Assembly (NCBI RefSeq): GCF_001264245.1
Contig: NZ_CP011339.1
Location: 3,968,001 to 4,032,000 of the forward strand
Length of the DNA: 64,000 bases
Reading direction: 5' to 3'
Origin: Microcystis panniformis FACHB-1757
GTDB taxonomy: Bacteria > Cyanobacteriota > Cyanobacteriia > Cyanobacteriales > Microcystaceae
How positions within the stretch are numbered: position 1 is the first letter of the stretch; each line of letters starts with the position of its first letter. The notes under the pieces were generated by a model. That model did no database searches. It was not told the DNA's origin and was given only the letters and a program-made list of their open reading frames with translations. The position numbers and the translations under genes are program-made. This document shows positions 43,519 to 51,416 of the stretch, in pieces.

Positions 43519-45281
43519 ATGGCAGAAGAAACGGCGAAAATCAAGCTTTATCGGAAAACCTATCAACTTCCCCAACTAAATCGCCCCGATTTATTAATTT
43601 TGCAGGATCAGATTCAAGAAAGACAGCAACTGATTAAAACCGGAAAACGGGTCCGCAATACATGGTTAGGATTGAGGAAAAAAGAAGAACCCCTCAATTT
43701 CGAGGAAACTTTTCAAGAATTAGAAAGATTAGTCAAGGACTATAACCAGTTAATCAGATTTCTCACCGACCATAAGGATGAATACCGGCGGTTTTTCCAG
43801 TCACTGACCGAGGAAATCAAGGAGGCAGTGGCGGTTAAATGCCAGAAATTGGCAGAAACAGAGCGAAAACGCCAATCTTTGGAGAATAGCATCGGCTCGG
43901 CCGAACTGCGAGATACCCTGAGACTACAGAAACAGCAGATTTTCCGCACCGTGATTCTTGTTGGTCGCGCCAGCTTGCTCATGCTCAAGAAAATCGACCT
44001 AATCAGCGAAAGTATCCAGAAATTAGCTGAAGATCAGGATACACAAAAACAGGTTTTCTCGAAAATGATCGGCGAGTTGAACGGGTACAAACAAGTGTAT
44101 CAGTTGCAGCTGGAGTTAGATAGTCTGGAAAAAGAAGCGATCGAAATGGCCAAAGTAGCCATTAATCTAGAACAATACCTAAAACCAATTATCGGGCAGT
44201 TTCAAGGCTTAATCGATCGAGTAGTGACCATTGACGGGGAACTTTCCCGCAGTGTCAGCGAAGTGGAATCCCTCGTCCAGAACATTCTTAGTTCCGAATC
44301 GGCCGTATCTTTCCGCAAAAACGAGAATCTATCGGCTAGTTTGCTCAATTTCCTCGTCACCAGCGAAGAAAAGCGCGGCCGTTTAGCGATCGCATTAGAG
44401 CGAGCCGAGCAGGAAGGATGGCAATGGACAGACGTGGAAATCCCCGACGAGGAAATCGAACTCGAAACCGCCATTCAACGCATCAACGACCATGTAATCG
44501 AGAGAGTCGGGAATTTTAGCACCTCCGTCGTCGGTGACTCTCCTATTCCTCAAACTTCATTTACCGAAAACCTACCCAACGGAGTAACACTGAAGATGGT
44601 GAGCTTACCAGCAGGTCAATTTCTCATGGGATCTCCTGACAGTGATCCCGATGCTCGCGATAATGAAAAGCCTCAACACCAAGTTCAAGTCAACAGTTTT
44701 GCTATTGGGAAATATCCTGTCACTCAGGCACAATATGAAGCAGTAATGGGAACCAATCCCTCTTATTTTAAAAACAATCCCCAAAATCCGGTAGAAAAGG
44801 TTAGTTGGAATGATGCTCAAGCCTTTTGTCAGAAATTGAGTCGAATAACAGGGAAAACCTATCGCCTCCCCACAGAAGCGGAATGGGAATATGCCTGTCG
44901 TGGGGGACAACCACTCGCTATTATTTCGGTGATGATGCTAATCAGTTAGGAGATTACGCTTGGTATAACGGAAATTCTCAGCAGACAATTCATCCTGTGG
45001 GTCAGAAAAAGCCCAATGCTTGGGGACTCCATGACATGATTGGCAATGTTTGGGAGTGGTGCGAAGACGATTGGCATAGTACCTATGAGAATGCGCCAAA
45101 GGATGGCAGTGCTTGGATAACAAATTATCAAAGAGCCAATCCTTTCAAAATAGTGCGCGGCGGCTCTTGGGAGACTTCATCAAGGTACTGCCGTTCCGCT
45201 AACCGCCACGACGATTACACCCGCATAATAGGCCATTTCGGTTACGGTTTTCGGGTTGCGTGTGTCTCCCCAGGACTTTAA
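43519..45281 (+). pseudogene. Coiled-coil FGE-sulfatase domain protein, frameshifted
   Basis: The first frame codes a helical N-terminal region (about 1-350) and the start of an FGE-sulfatase (SUMF1, DUF323) domain from MVSLPAGQFLMGS. Frame is lost at 44902-44906, where five G stand for an expected six (ACRGG-TTTRYYFG). The second frame continues to GFRVACVSPGL. Adding one G gives 587 residues. The end (RGGSW...YCRSANR...GFRVA) has the C-type-lectin-like fold used as the variable region of diversity-generating retroelement targets. Only one of the two catalytic Cys of true FGE is present, so sulfatase activation is unlikely. A terminator follows. Confidence 0.85.
45162..45265 (+). other. Possible DGR variable region
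   Basis: The last 35 codons of the FGE-type gene, from GGSW to GFRVA. Positions that are Asn (AAC/AAT) in many DGR templates are here His (CAC, CAT), Asp (GAC, GAT), Tyr (TAC), Thr (ACC), Gly (GGC) and Phe (TTC), all reachable from AAY by adenine replacement. No template repeat or reverse transcriptase is in this window, so a remote DGR would be needed. Confidence 0.35.
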
Positions 45282-45314
45282 CCCTTTGTTCTTTTGCTCT
45301 TTTGCCCTTTGTCT

Positions 45315-45342
45315 CCCGCCTAAGGGCGGGTCGATTTTTTTT
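45315..45342 (+). terminator. Rho-independent terminator
   Basis: CCCGCC/GGCGGG stem with a short loop followed within 4 nt by a run of eight T, 34 bp behind the FGE-type gene. Confidence 0.8.
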
Positions 45343-45352
45343 GAGATTTTTA

Positions 45353-45527
45353 ATGGCTTCCATTACTGTTAATATCTCAGATGAACAGTTGAAGACTTAA
45401 TTAGGGTTTGCATAGAAGATTCGATTTTCAATTTCTGTCGATGGCGTTTGGAACAAGGGGTTAAGGCTTGTGTTCGATGCCATCAAATCATTACAGATAT
45501 GCCAATAATCCCAGATGATAGAGAATA
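45353..45527 (+). pseudogene. Antitoxin-like fragment
   Basis: ATG 45353 starts MASITVNISDEQLK, like the first strand of many short antitoxins, and meets TAA after 15 codons. A different frame directly behind reads VEDLIRVCIEDSI, like the DNA-binding helix region of the same antitoxins, and stays open to TAG 45525. The two pieces suggest one antitoxin gene with an internal deletion. Assignment is weak. Confidence 0.35.
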
Positions 45528-45568
45528 GATATTTCCGAAAATTAAATATGCGTAACCTGAAACCCTTG

Positions 45569-45640
45569 GTAGGGACAATTCATGAATTGTCCCTACGTTT
45601 TCGGAGTAAAATTCATGAATTGTCCCTACGTTTTCGGAGA
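45569..45640. repeat. Palindromes of GTAGGGACAATTCATGAATT type
   Basis: A perfect 28-bp palindrome (45569-45596; arms GTAGGGACAATTCA) is followed by CGTTTTCGGAG and then a partial second copy (from about 45607) with the same CGTTTTCGGAG tail. The rest of 45282-45736 contains no intact gene. Confidence 0.75.
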
Positions 45641-45736
45641 TGTCTAATGATGACACAGCTAGTCTCTCTGCTATAGTACAAAAGTCGTTTAGCATGATAC
45701 GCTATCTAACCTTATTGCGATCGCGTTGAACTTTTC

Positions 45737-46543
45737 CTATTCCCCTTGAGTTGCTTGTTTAACCTGTTCGATTTCTAATTCTAAAGCCTGTGCTATCTGT
45801 TCAAAGTTTAATCCTAAGGCCAATAAACGAGGAATAGAGGCTAATTTTGCCGCTAATTCGCCTTCTTGTCGGCCTTCTTCTCTACCTTCCTCTCTACCTT
45901 CTTCTAAAGCTTCCTGATACACTTTAGTTTGTTTTAAATCACTTAAACTAAACATCGCTTCTATCTCCTTTCTACTGACTTGGGGTAACTTATAAACCAA
46001 GATTGTCTCTATCAATTCTAAAAGTTCTTGCTGTTGTTTGACCTTAGGGAATGCTTGTCTAATCCGTGGAATTAATTGTTTTCCCTGCTCGATCGCTCTG
46101 GCGGTTGGTGCTATAATTAATTGTAACATCGATATTCCCAGGGATTCCACTTCCCTTAATTCCTCGAGATAAAAACGTAAAATCCTGCCGGAGTTGATTA
46201 ACTCCCCATAACGAGCCGTCTCTACGCTTTCCACTGAACGCCGAGGATAAATAACTACTCCCTGCCAGTTGTTGCTTAAGTCCGTTTGGTGGAGATAGAG
46301 GAAGATTTCACTGAAGAAACGGGAATAAAACCTATTATCTTTCTGAAATTGTACTTCTAGGAAATAGATAGGCTGATTGGGTGTATCAGGCAAAAAGACT
46401 CCATCGAGACGAAAGGACAATTGTTTAACTTCCACCGAGGAGAATTGATAAGAATTGGCGGTTTCGGGGGGAAGGTTCAACAAATCAAAGAAACAAGCGG
46501 GAAATCTTTGTAATAGTTGATAGAAAATACTGTCAGTTTTCAC
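45737..46543 (-). CDS. Rpn/DUF2887 family nuclease, array copy 1
   Basis: A 268-residue protein of the Rpn/DUF2887 family (PD-(D/E)xK fold). Rpn proteins of enterobacteria are DNases that promote RecA-independent recombination. The candidate active site is FRLDGVFLP (Asp) and YFLEVQFQ (Glu-x-Gln). After KVYQEALE come three EGR(E/Q) units, then a conserved helical end (AAKLASIPRLLALGLNFEQI). It is the terminal copy of a five-gene tandem array and differs from the others at a few residues (V in LREVESLG, K in VKQATQGE). Confidence 0.85.
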   Translation of the reverse strand: MKTDSIFYQLLQRFPACFFDLLNLPPETANSYQFSSVEVKQLSFRLDGVFLPDTPNQPIYFLEVQFQKDNRFYSRFFSEIFLYLHQTDLSNNWQGVVIYPRRSVESVETARYGELINSGRILRFYLEELREVESLGISMLQLIIAPTARAIEQGKQLIPRIRQAFPKVKQQQELLELIETILVYKLPQVSRKEIEAMFSLSDLKQTKVYQEALEEGREEGREEGRQEGELAAKLASIPRLLALGLNFEQIAQALELEIEQVKQATQGE

Positions 46544-46627
46544 GCAATTAAACTCAAAAAGAGGCCTCTAGTTTAGCAGAAGTTTTTTATTGTGTTCTTC
46601 AGTAAGCTCCTGTTTTTGAGCAATTGG

Positions 46628-46750
46628 GATGACGAAGTAAAAGCTTTTTCGGCAAATTGTCCCCAATTAAGAGAAAGGTTGCGGGATTTTCAGTGTTGCC
46701 GATTTTTACTTGATGGCTACCGGCAATTGTATCAATTTGTCAAAGTTTGA
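46628..46750 (+). pseudogene. Repeated 3' gene fragment in array spacers
   Basis: In each of the four spacers one plus-strand open end of 40 codons is preserved (46628-46750, 47669-47791, 48614-48736, 49559-49681). It starts DDEVKAFS and ends DGYRQLYQFVKV before TGA. It reads like the C-terminus of a gene that once converged on the Rpn gene and was copied with it. Copies differ by a few codons (ANCPQLRERL versus VTCPQLKESW). No start codon, so it is not expressed as such. Confidence 0.55.
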
Positions 46751-46757
46751 ACTTTTC

Positions 46758-47636
46758 CTATTCCCCTTGAGTTGCTTGTCTAACCTGTTCGATCTCTAAT
46801 TCTAAAGCCTGTGCTATCTGTTCAAAGTTTAATCCTAAGGCCAATAAACGAGGAATAGAGGCTAATTTTGCCGCTAATTCGCCTTCTTGTCGGCCTTCTT
46901 GTCGGCCTTCTTGTCGGCCTTCTTGTCGGCCTTCTTGTCGGCCTTCTTGTCGGCCTTCCTCTCTACCTTCCTCTCTACCTTCTTCTCTACCTTCTTCTAA
47001 AGCTTCCTGATACACTTTAGTTTGTTTTAAATCGCTTAAACTAAACATCGCTTCTATCTCCTTTCTACTGACTTGGGGTAACTTATAAACCAAAATTGTC
47101 TCTATCAATTCTAAAAGTTCTTGCTGTTGTTTGACCTTAGGGAATTCTTGTCTAATCCGTGGAATTAATTGTTTTCCCTGCTCGATCGCTCTGGCGGTTG
47201 GTGCTATAATTAACTGTAACATTGATATTCCCAGGGATTCCCCTTCCCTTAATTCCTCGAGATAAAAACGTAAAATTCTGCCTGAGTTGATTAACTCCCC
47301 ATAACGAGCCGTCTCTACGCTTTCCACTGAACGCCGAGGATAAATAACTACTCCCTGCCAATTGTTGCTTAAGTCCGTTTGGTGGAGATAGAGGAAGATT
47401 TCACTGAAGAAACGGGAATAAAACCTATTATCTTTCTGAAATTGTACTTCTAGAAAATAAATAGGCTGATTGGGTGTATCAGGCAAAAAGACTCCATCGA
47501 GACGAAAGGACAATTGTTTAACTTCCACCGAGGAGAATTGATAAGAATTGGCGGTTTCGGGGGGAAGGTTCAACAAATCAAAGAAACAAGCGGGAAATCT
47601 TTGTAAGAGTTGATAGAAAATACTGTCAGTTTTCAC
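46758..47636 (-). CDS. Rpn/DUF2887 family nuclease, array copy 2
   Basis: 292 residues, the longest copy. Same family and active-site region as copy 1. It carries nine EGRx tetrapeptides (three EGRE, then six EGRQ), a length difference that fits exactly 12 bp per unit. One substitution in the body replaces Ala by Glu in RIRQEF. The spacer to copy 1 is 214 bp, 52 bp longer than in the other spacers. Confidence 0.85.
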   Translation of the reverse strand: MKTDSIFYQLLQRFPACFFDLLNLPPETANSYQFSSVEVKQLSFRLDGVFLPDTPNQPIYFLEVQFQKDNRFYSRFFSEIFLYLHQTDLSNNWQGVVIYPRRSVESVETARYGELINSGRILRFYLEELREGESLGISMLQLIIAPTARAIEQGKQLIPRIRQEFPKVKQQQELLELIETILVYKLPQVSRKEIEAMFSLSDLKQTKVYQEALEEGREEGREEGREEGRQEGRQEGRQEGRQEGRQEGRQEGELAAKLASIPRLLALGLNFEQIAQALELEIEQVRQATQGE

Positions 47637-47798
47637 GCAATTAAACTCAAAAAGATGCCTCTAGTTTAGATGACGAAGTAAAAGCTTTTTCGGTAACTTG
47701 TCCCCAATTAAAAGAAAGCTGGCGGGATTTTCAGTGTTGCCGATTTTTACTTGATGGCTACCGGCAATTGTATCAATTTGTCAAAGTTTGAACTTTTC

Positions 47799-48581
47799 CT
47801 ATTCCCCTTGAGTTGCTTGTCTAACCTGTTCGATTTCTAATTCTAAAGCTTGTGCTATCTGTTCAAAGTTTAATCCTAAGACCAATAAACGAGGAATAGA
47901 GGCTAATTTTGCCGCTAATTCGCCTTCTTGTCGGCCTTCTTCTAAAGCTTCCTGATACACTTTAGTTTGTTTTAAATCACTTAAACTAAACATCGCTTCT
48001 ATCTCCTTTCTACTGACTTGGGGTAACTTATAAACCAAGATTGTCTCTATCAATTCTAAAAGTTCTTGCTGTTGTTTGACCTTAGGGAATGCTTGTCTAA
48101 TCCGTGGAATTAATTGTTTTCCCTGCTCGATCGCTCTGGCGGTGGGTGCTATAATTAATTGTAACATTGATATTCCCAGGGATTCCCCTTCCCTTAATTC
48201 CTCGAGATAAAAACGTAAAATCCTGCCGGAGTTGATTAATTCCCCATAACGAGCCGTCTCTACGCTTTCCACTGAACGCCGAGGATAAATAACTACTCCC
48301 TGCCAGTTGTTGCTTAAGTCCGTTTGGTGGAGATAGAGGAAGATTTCACTGAAGAAACGGGAATAAAACCTATTATCTTTCTGAAATTGTACTTCTAGGA
48401 AATAAATAGGCTGATTGGGTGTATCAGGCAAAAAGACTCCATCGAGACGAAAGGACAATTGTTTAACTTCCACCGAGGAGAATTGATAAGAATTGGCGGT
48501 TTCGGGGGGAAGGTTCAACAAATCAAAGAAACAAGCGGGAAATCTTTGTAAGAGTTGATAGAAAATACTGTCAGTTTTCAC
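47799..48581 (-). CDS. Rpn/DUF2887 family nuclease, array copy 3
   Basis: 260 residues with a single EGRQ unit before ELAAKLASIP; LVLG replaces LALG near the C-terminus. Otherwise nearly identical to copies 1 and 2. It forms with copy 4 the most recent pair: equal spacer, same EGRQ count, same LVLG. Confidence 0.85.
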   Translation of the reverse strand: MKTDSIFYQLLQRFPACFFDLLNLPPETANSYQFSSVEVKQLSFRLDGVFLPDTPNQPIYFLEVQFQKDNRFYSRFFSEIFLYLHQTDLSNNWQGVVIYPRRSVESVETARYGELINSGRILRFYLEELREGESLGISMLQLIIAPTARAIEQGKQLIPRIRQAFPKVKQQQELLELIETILVYKLPQVSRKEIEAMFSLSDLKQTKVYQEALEEGRQEGELAAKLASIPRLLVLGLNFEQIAQALELEIEQVRQATQGE

Positions 48582-48743
48582 GCAATTAAACTCAAAAAGA
48601 GGCCTCTAGTTTAGATGACGAAGTAAAAGCTTTTTCGGTAACTTGTCCCCAATTAAAAGAAAGCTGGCGGGATTTTCAGTGTTGCCGATTTTTACTTGAT
48701 GGCTACCGGCAATTGTATCAATTTGTCAAAGTTTGAACTTTTC

Positions 48744-49526
48744 CTATTCCCCTTGAGTTGCTTGTCTAACCTGTTCGATTTCTAATTCTAAAGCTTGTGC
48801 TATCTGTTCAAAGTTTAATCCTAAGACCAATAAACGAGGAATAGAGGCTAATTTTGCCGCTAATTCGCCTTCTTGTCGGCCTTCTTCTAAAGCTTCCTGA
48901 TACACTTTAGTTTGTTTTAAATCACTTAAACTAAACATCGCTTCTATCTCCTTTCTACTGACTTGGGGTAACTTATAAACCAAGATTGTCTCTATCAATT
49001 CTAAAAGTTCTTGCTGTTGTTTGACCTTAGGGAATGCTTGTCTAATCCGTGGAATTAATTGTTTTCCCTGCTCGATCGCTCTGGCGGTGGGTGCTATAAT
49101 TAATTGTAACATTGATATTCCCAGGGATTCCCCTTCCCTTAATTCCTCGAGATAAAAACGTAAAATCCTGCCTGAGTTGATTAATTCCCCATAACGAGCC
49201 GTCTCTAAGCTTTCCACTGAACGCCGAGGATAAATAACTACTCCCTGCCAGTTGTTGCTTAAGTCCGTTTGGTGGAGATAGAGGAAGATTTCACTGAAGA
49301 AACGGGAATAAAACCTATTATCTTTCTGAAATTGTACTTCTAGGAAATAAATAGGCTGATTGGTTGTATCAGGCAAAAAGACTCCATCGAGACGAAAGGA
49401 CAATTGTTTAACTTCCACCGAGGAGAATTGATAAGAATTGGCGGTTTCGGGGGGAAGGTTCAACAAATCAAAGAAACAAGCGGGAAATCTTTGTAAGAGT
49501 TGATAGAAAATACTGTCAGTTTTCAC
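48744..49526 (-). CDS. Rpn/DUF2887 family nuclease, array copy 4
   Basis: 260 residues, one EGRQ unit, LVLG variant as copy 3. It has PDTTNQP in place of PDTPNQP (shared with copy 5) and Leu for Val in ESLETARY. The mix of features shared with copy 3 and with copy 5 points to unequal crossing-over or gene conversion. Confidence 0.85.
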   Translation of the reverse strand: MKTDSIFYQLLQRFPACFFDLLNLPPETANSYQFSSVEVKQLSFRLDGVFLPDTTNQPIYFLEVQFQKDNRFYSRFFSEIFLYLHQTDLSNNWQGVVIYPRRSVESLETARYGELINSGRILRFYLEELREGESLGISMLQLIIAPTARAIEQGKQLIPRIRQAFPKVKQQQELLELIETILVYKLPQVSRKEIEAMFSLSDLKQTKVYQEALEEGRQEGELAAKLASIPRLLVLGLNFEQIAQALELEIEQVRQATQGE

Positions 49527-49688
49527 GCAATTAAACTCAAAAAGAGGCCTCTAGTTTAGATGACGAAGTAAAAGCTTTTTCGGTAACTTGTCCCCAATTA
49601 AAAGAAAGCTGGCGGGATTTTCAGTGTTGCCGATTTTTACTTGATGGCTACCGGCAATTGTATCAATTTGTCAAAGTTTGAACTTTTC

Positions 49689-50507
49689 CTATTCCCCTTG
49701 AGTTGCTTGTCTAACCTGTTCGATTTCTAATTCTAAAGCTTGTGCTATCTGTTCAAAGTTTAATCCTAAGGCCAATAAACGAGGAATAGAAGCTAATTTT
49801 GCCGCTAATTCGCCTTCTTGTCGGCCTTCCTCTCTACCTTCCTCTCTACCTTCTTCTCTACCTTCCTCTAAAGCTTCCTGATACACTTTAGTTTGTTTTA
49901 AATCACTTAAACTAAACATCGCTTCTATCTCCTTTCTACTGACTTGGGGTAACTTATAAACCAAGATTGTCTCTATCAATTCTAAAAGTTCTTGCTGTTG
50001 TTTGACCTTAGGGAATGCTTGTCTAATCCGTGGAATTAATTGTTTTCCCTGCTCGATCGCTCTGGCGGTTGGTGCTATAATTAATTGTAACATCGATATT
50101 CCCAGGGATTCCACTTCCCTTAATTCCTCGAGATAAAAACGTAAAATCCTGCCTGAGTTGATTAACTCCCCATAACGAGCCGTCTCTACGCTTTCCACTG
50201 AACGCCGAGGATAAATAACTACTCCCTGCCAGTTGTTGCTTAAGTCCGTTTGGTGGAGATAGAGGAAGATTTCACTGAAGAAACGGGAATAAAACCTATT
50301 ATCTTTCTGAAATTGTACTTCGAGGAAATAGATAGGCTGATTGGTTGTATCAGGCAAAAAGACTCCATCGAGACGAAAGGACAATTGTTTAACTTCCACC
50401 GAGGAGAATTGATAAGAATTGGCGGTTTCGGGGGGAAGGTTCAACAAATCAAAGAAACAAGCGGGAAATCTTTGTAAGAGTTGATAAAAAATACTGTCAG
50501 TTTTCAC
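49689..50507 (-). CDS. Rpn/DUF2887 family nuclease, array copy 5
   Basis: 272 residues with four EGRx units (three EGRE, one EGRQ), PDTTNQP and LREVESLG. It is the upstream-most copy. The DNA before it (50521-50600) matches the spacer between copies 1 and 2, including the 52-bp segment missing from the other spacers, then departs at GGGATGACGA into the HicB fragment. It therefore marks the original upstream border. Confidence 0.85.
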   Translation of the reverse strand: MKTDSIFYQLLQRFPACFFDLLNLPPETANSYQFSSVEVKQLSFRLDGVFLPDTTNQPIYFLEVQFQKDNRFYSRFFSEIFLYLHQTDLSNNWQGVVIYPRRSVESVETARYGELINSGRILRFYLEELREVESLGISMLQLIIAPTARAIEQGKQLIPRIRQAFPKVKQQQELLELIETILVYKLPQVSRKEIEAMFSLSDLKQTKVYQEALEEGREEGREEGREEGRQEGELAAKLASIPRLLALGLNFEQIAQALELEIEQVRQATQGE

Positions 50508-50602
50508 GCAATTAAACTCAAAAAGAGGCCTCTAGTTTAGCAGAAGTTTTTTATTGTATTCTTCAGGAAGCTCCTGTTTTTGAGCAATTGGGATGACGAC
50601 TG

Positions 50603-50758
50603 TTACCCAACACCATCGGAACCAAGATTAAATAGGGTATGATGGAGGTTGGATAGATTTTCTCCTATACTTTCTCCCCAAGTATGACAATCGGGGAAAG
50701 CTGGAACGGTGGCACACCATAAATCATCCTCTTGCCAAACAATAACTTTAATATTCAT
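50603..50758 (-). CDS. Short HicB-like antitoxin fragment
   Basis: ATG 50758 to TAA 50603, 51 residues: NIKVIVWQEDDLWCATVPAF then CHTWGESIGENLSNL, the first strand-turn-strand and helix of HicB-type antitoxins. The frame ends at the border to the Rpn array, so the C-terminal half is lost. No toxin gene is beside it. Start codon lies 18 bp before the DUF29 stop side, on the same strand. Confidence 0.6.
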   Translation of the reverse strand: MNIKVIVWQEDDLWCATVPAFPDCHTWGESIGENLSNLHHTLFNLGSDGVG

Positions 50759-50776
50759 CTTTAACTTTTTTTGTCC

Positions 50777-51268
50777 TTATACGTCGAAGTAATGATCGAT
50801 ATCAATTGGGAACCATTCCCCATCTAATACCTGTTCGAGGGAGAAAGGAGGCTCTAGAGGAATCGCGTCGCGAGTGACTGCTTTCGCTTGTATTAAAGTT
50901 TTCCGAGCGTTCGAGTAGGCTTTTTGAAAATAATCCCGCGCGTGGTTGGTGAGAGTAGTAGTTTCTAGCCACTCTCCTAGTTGAGTTCGGAAACTGGCGA
51001 TTTCTCCTATCCAGTGACAGACGTTTCGTTCTCGCTCCCGTTCCGATTTGTGATAAGCTAACTTAAACAGGTGTTCGATAAGCTGGGTTAATAAACTCTC
51101 TACAGCCCGTCTGTCACTTTTCCCCATGCACTCCACTTCCTCGATCAGATTTTCCCAGTCCACGTCATCAAACTTTTTTAGCTTTAAAAGTTCGGCGGTT
51201 TTTGAAGCCCAGAGAACAAAATCCTGATCGTATAAGGCTTTCATTGATAAAGCTGTTTCTACTGCCAT
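50777..51268 (-). CDS. DUF29 family protein
   Basis: A 163-residue DUF29 protein, a helical family that is strongly expanded in cyanobacteria with unknown function. Typical signatures are LYDQDFVLWA, LDWENLIEEVE-like VDWENLIEEVE, HLFKLAYH and the end FSLEQVLDGEWFP. A second ATG at residue 9 (MKALYDQDF) may be the real start, as homologues usually begin near it. Followed by a HicB fragment on the same strand. Confidence 0.85.
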   Translation of the reverse strand: MAVETALSMKALYDQDFVLWASKTAELLKLKKFDDVDWENLIEEVECMGKSDRRAVESLLTQLIEHLFKLAYHKSERERERNVCHWIGEIASFRTQLGEWLETTTLTNHARDYFQKAYSNARKTLIQAKAVTRDAIPLEPPFSLEQVLDGEWFPIDIDHYFDV

Positions 51269-51416
51269 AGTTTCGTTCCAACTGATGATAAAACTATGTC
51301 TTTAGCTTAACTTTACTAGCGCAAACCTTTTTAACTTTTTTGTCTTTCACTAAGCAGTATAACTCGATCTCATCAGACGTTATACAATAAATCTTGTCCC
51401 TCGATCGCATTGTCCC

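Larger units (their letters stand above)
45737..50600. repeat. Five-fold tandem gene array
   Basis: Gene starts at 46543, 47636, 48581, 49526 and 50507 give periods of 1093, 945, 945 and 981 bp. The differences are explained fully by the 12-bp EGRx units (3, 9, 1, 1, 4) and by a 52-bp deletion in three spacers. The unit is one nuclease gene plus a 3' fragment of a convergent gene. Confidence 0.92.

Noticed and set aside
43519..45281. True formylglycine-generating enzyme
   Set aside because: Only one Cys is found in the catalytic region and no sulfatase gene is nearby; the fold is used widely for binding.
50250..50477. 75-codon plus-strand frame opposite Rpn copy 5
   Set aside because: Antisense shadow of the nuclease gene; in other copies the same frame is closed.
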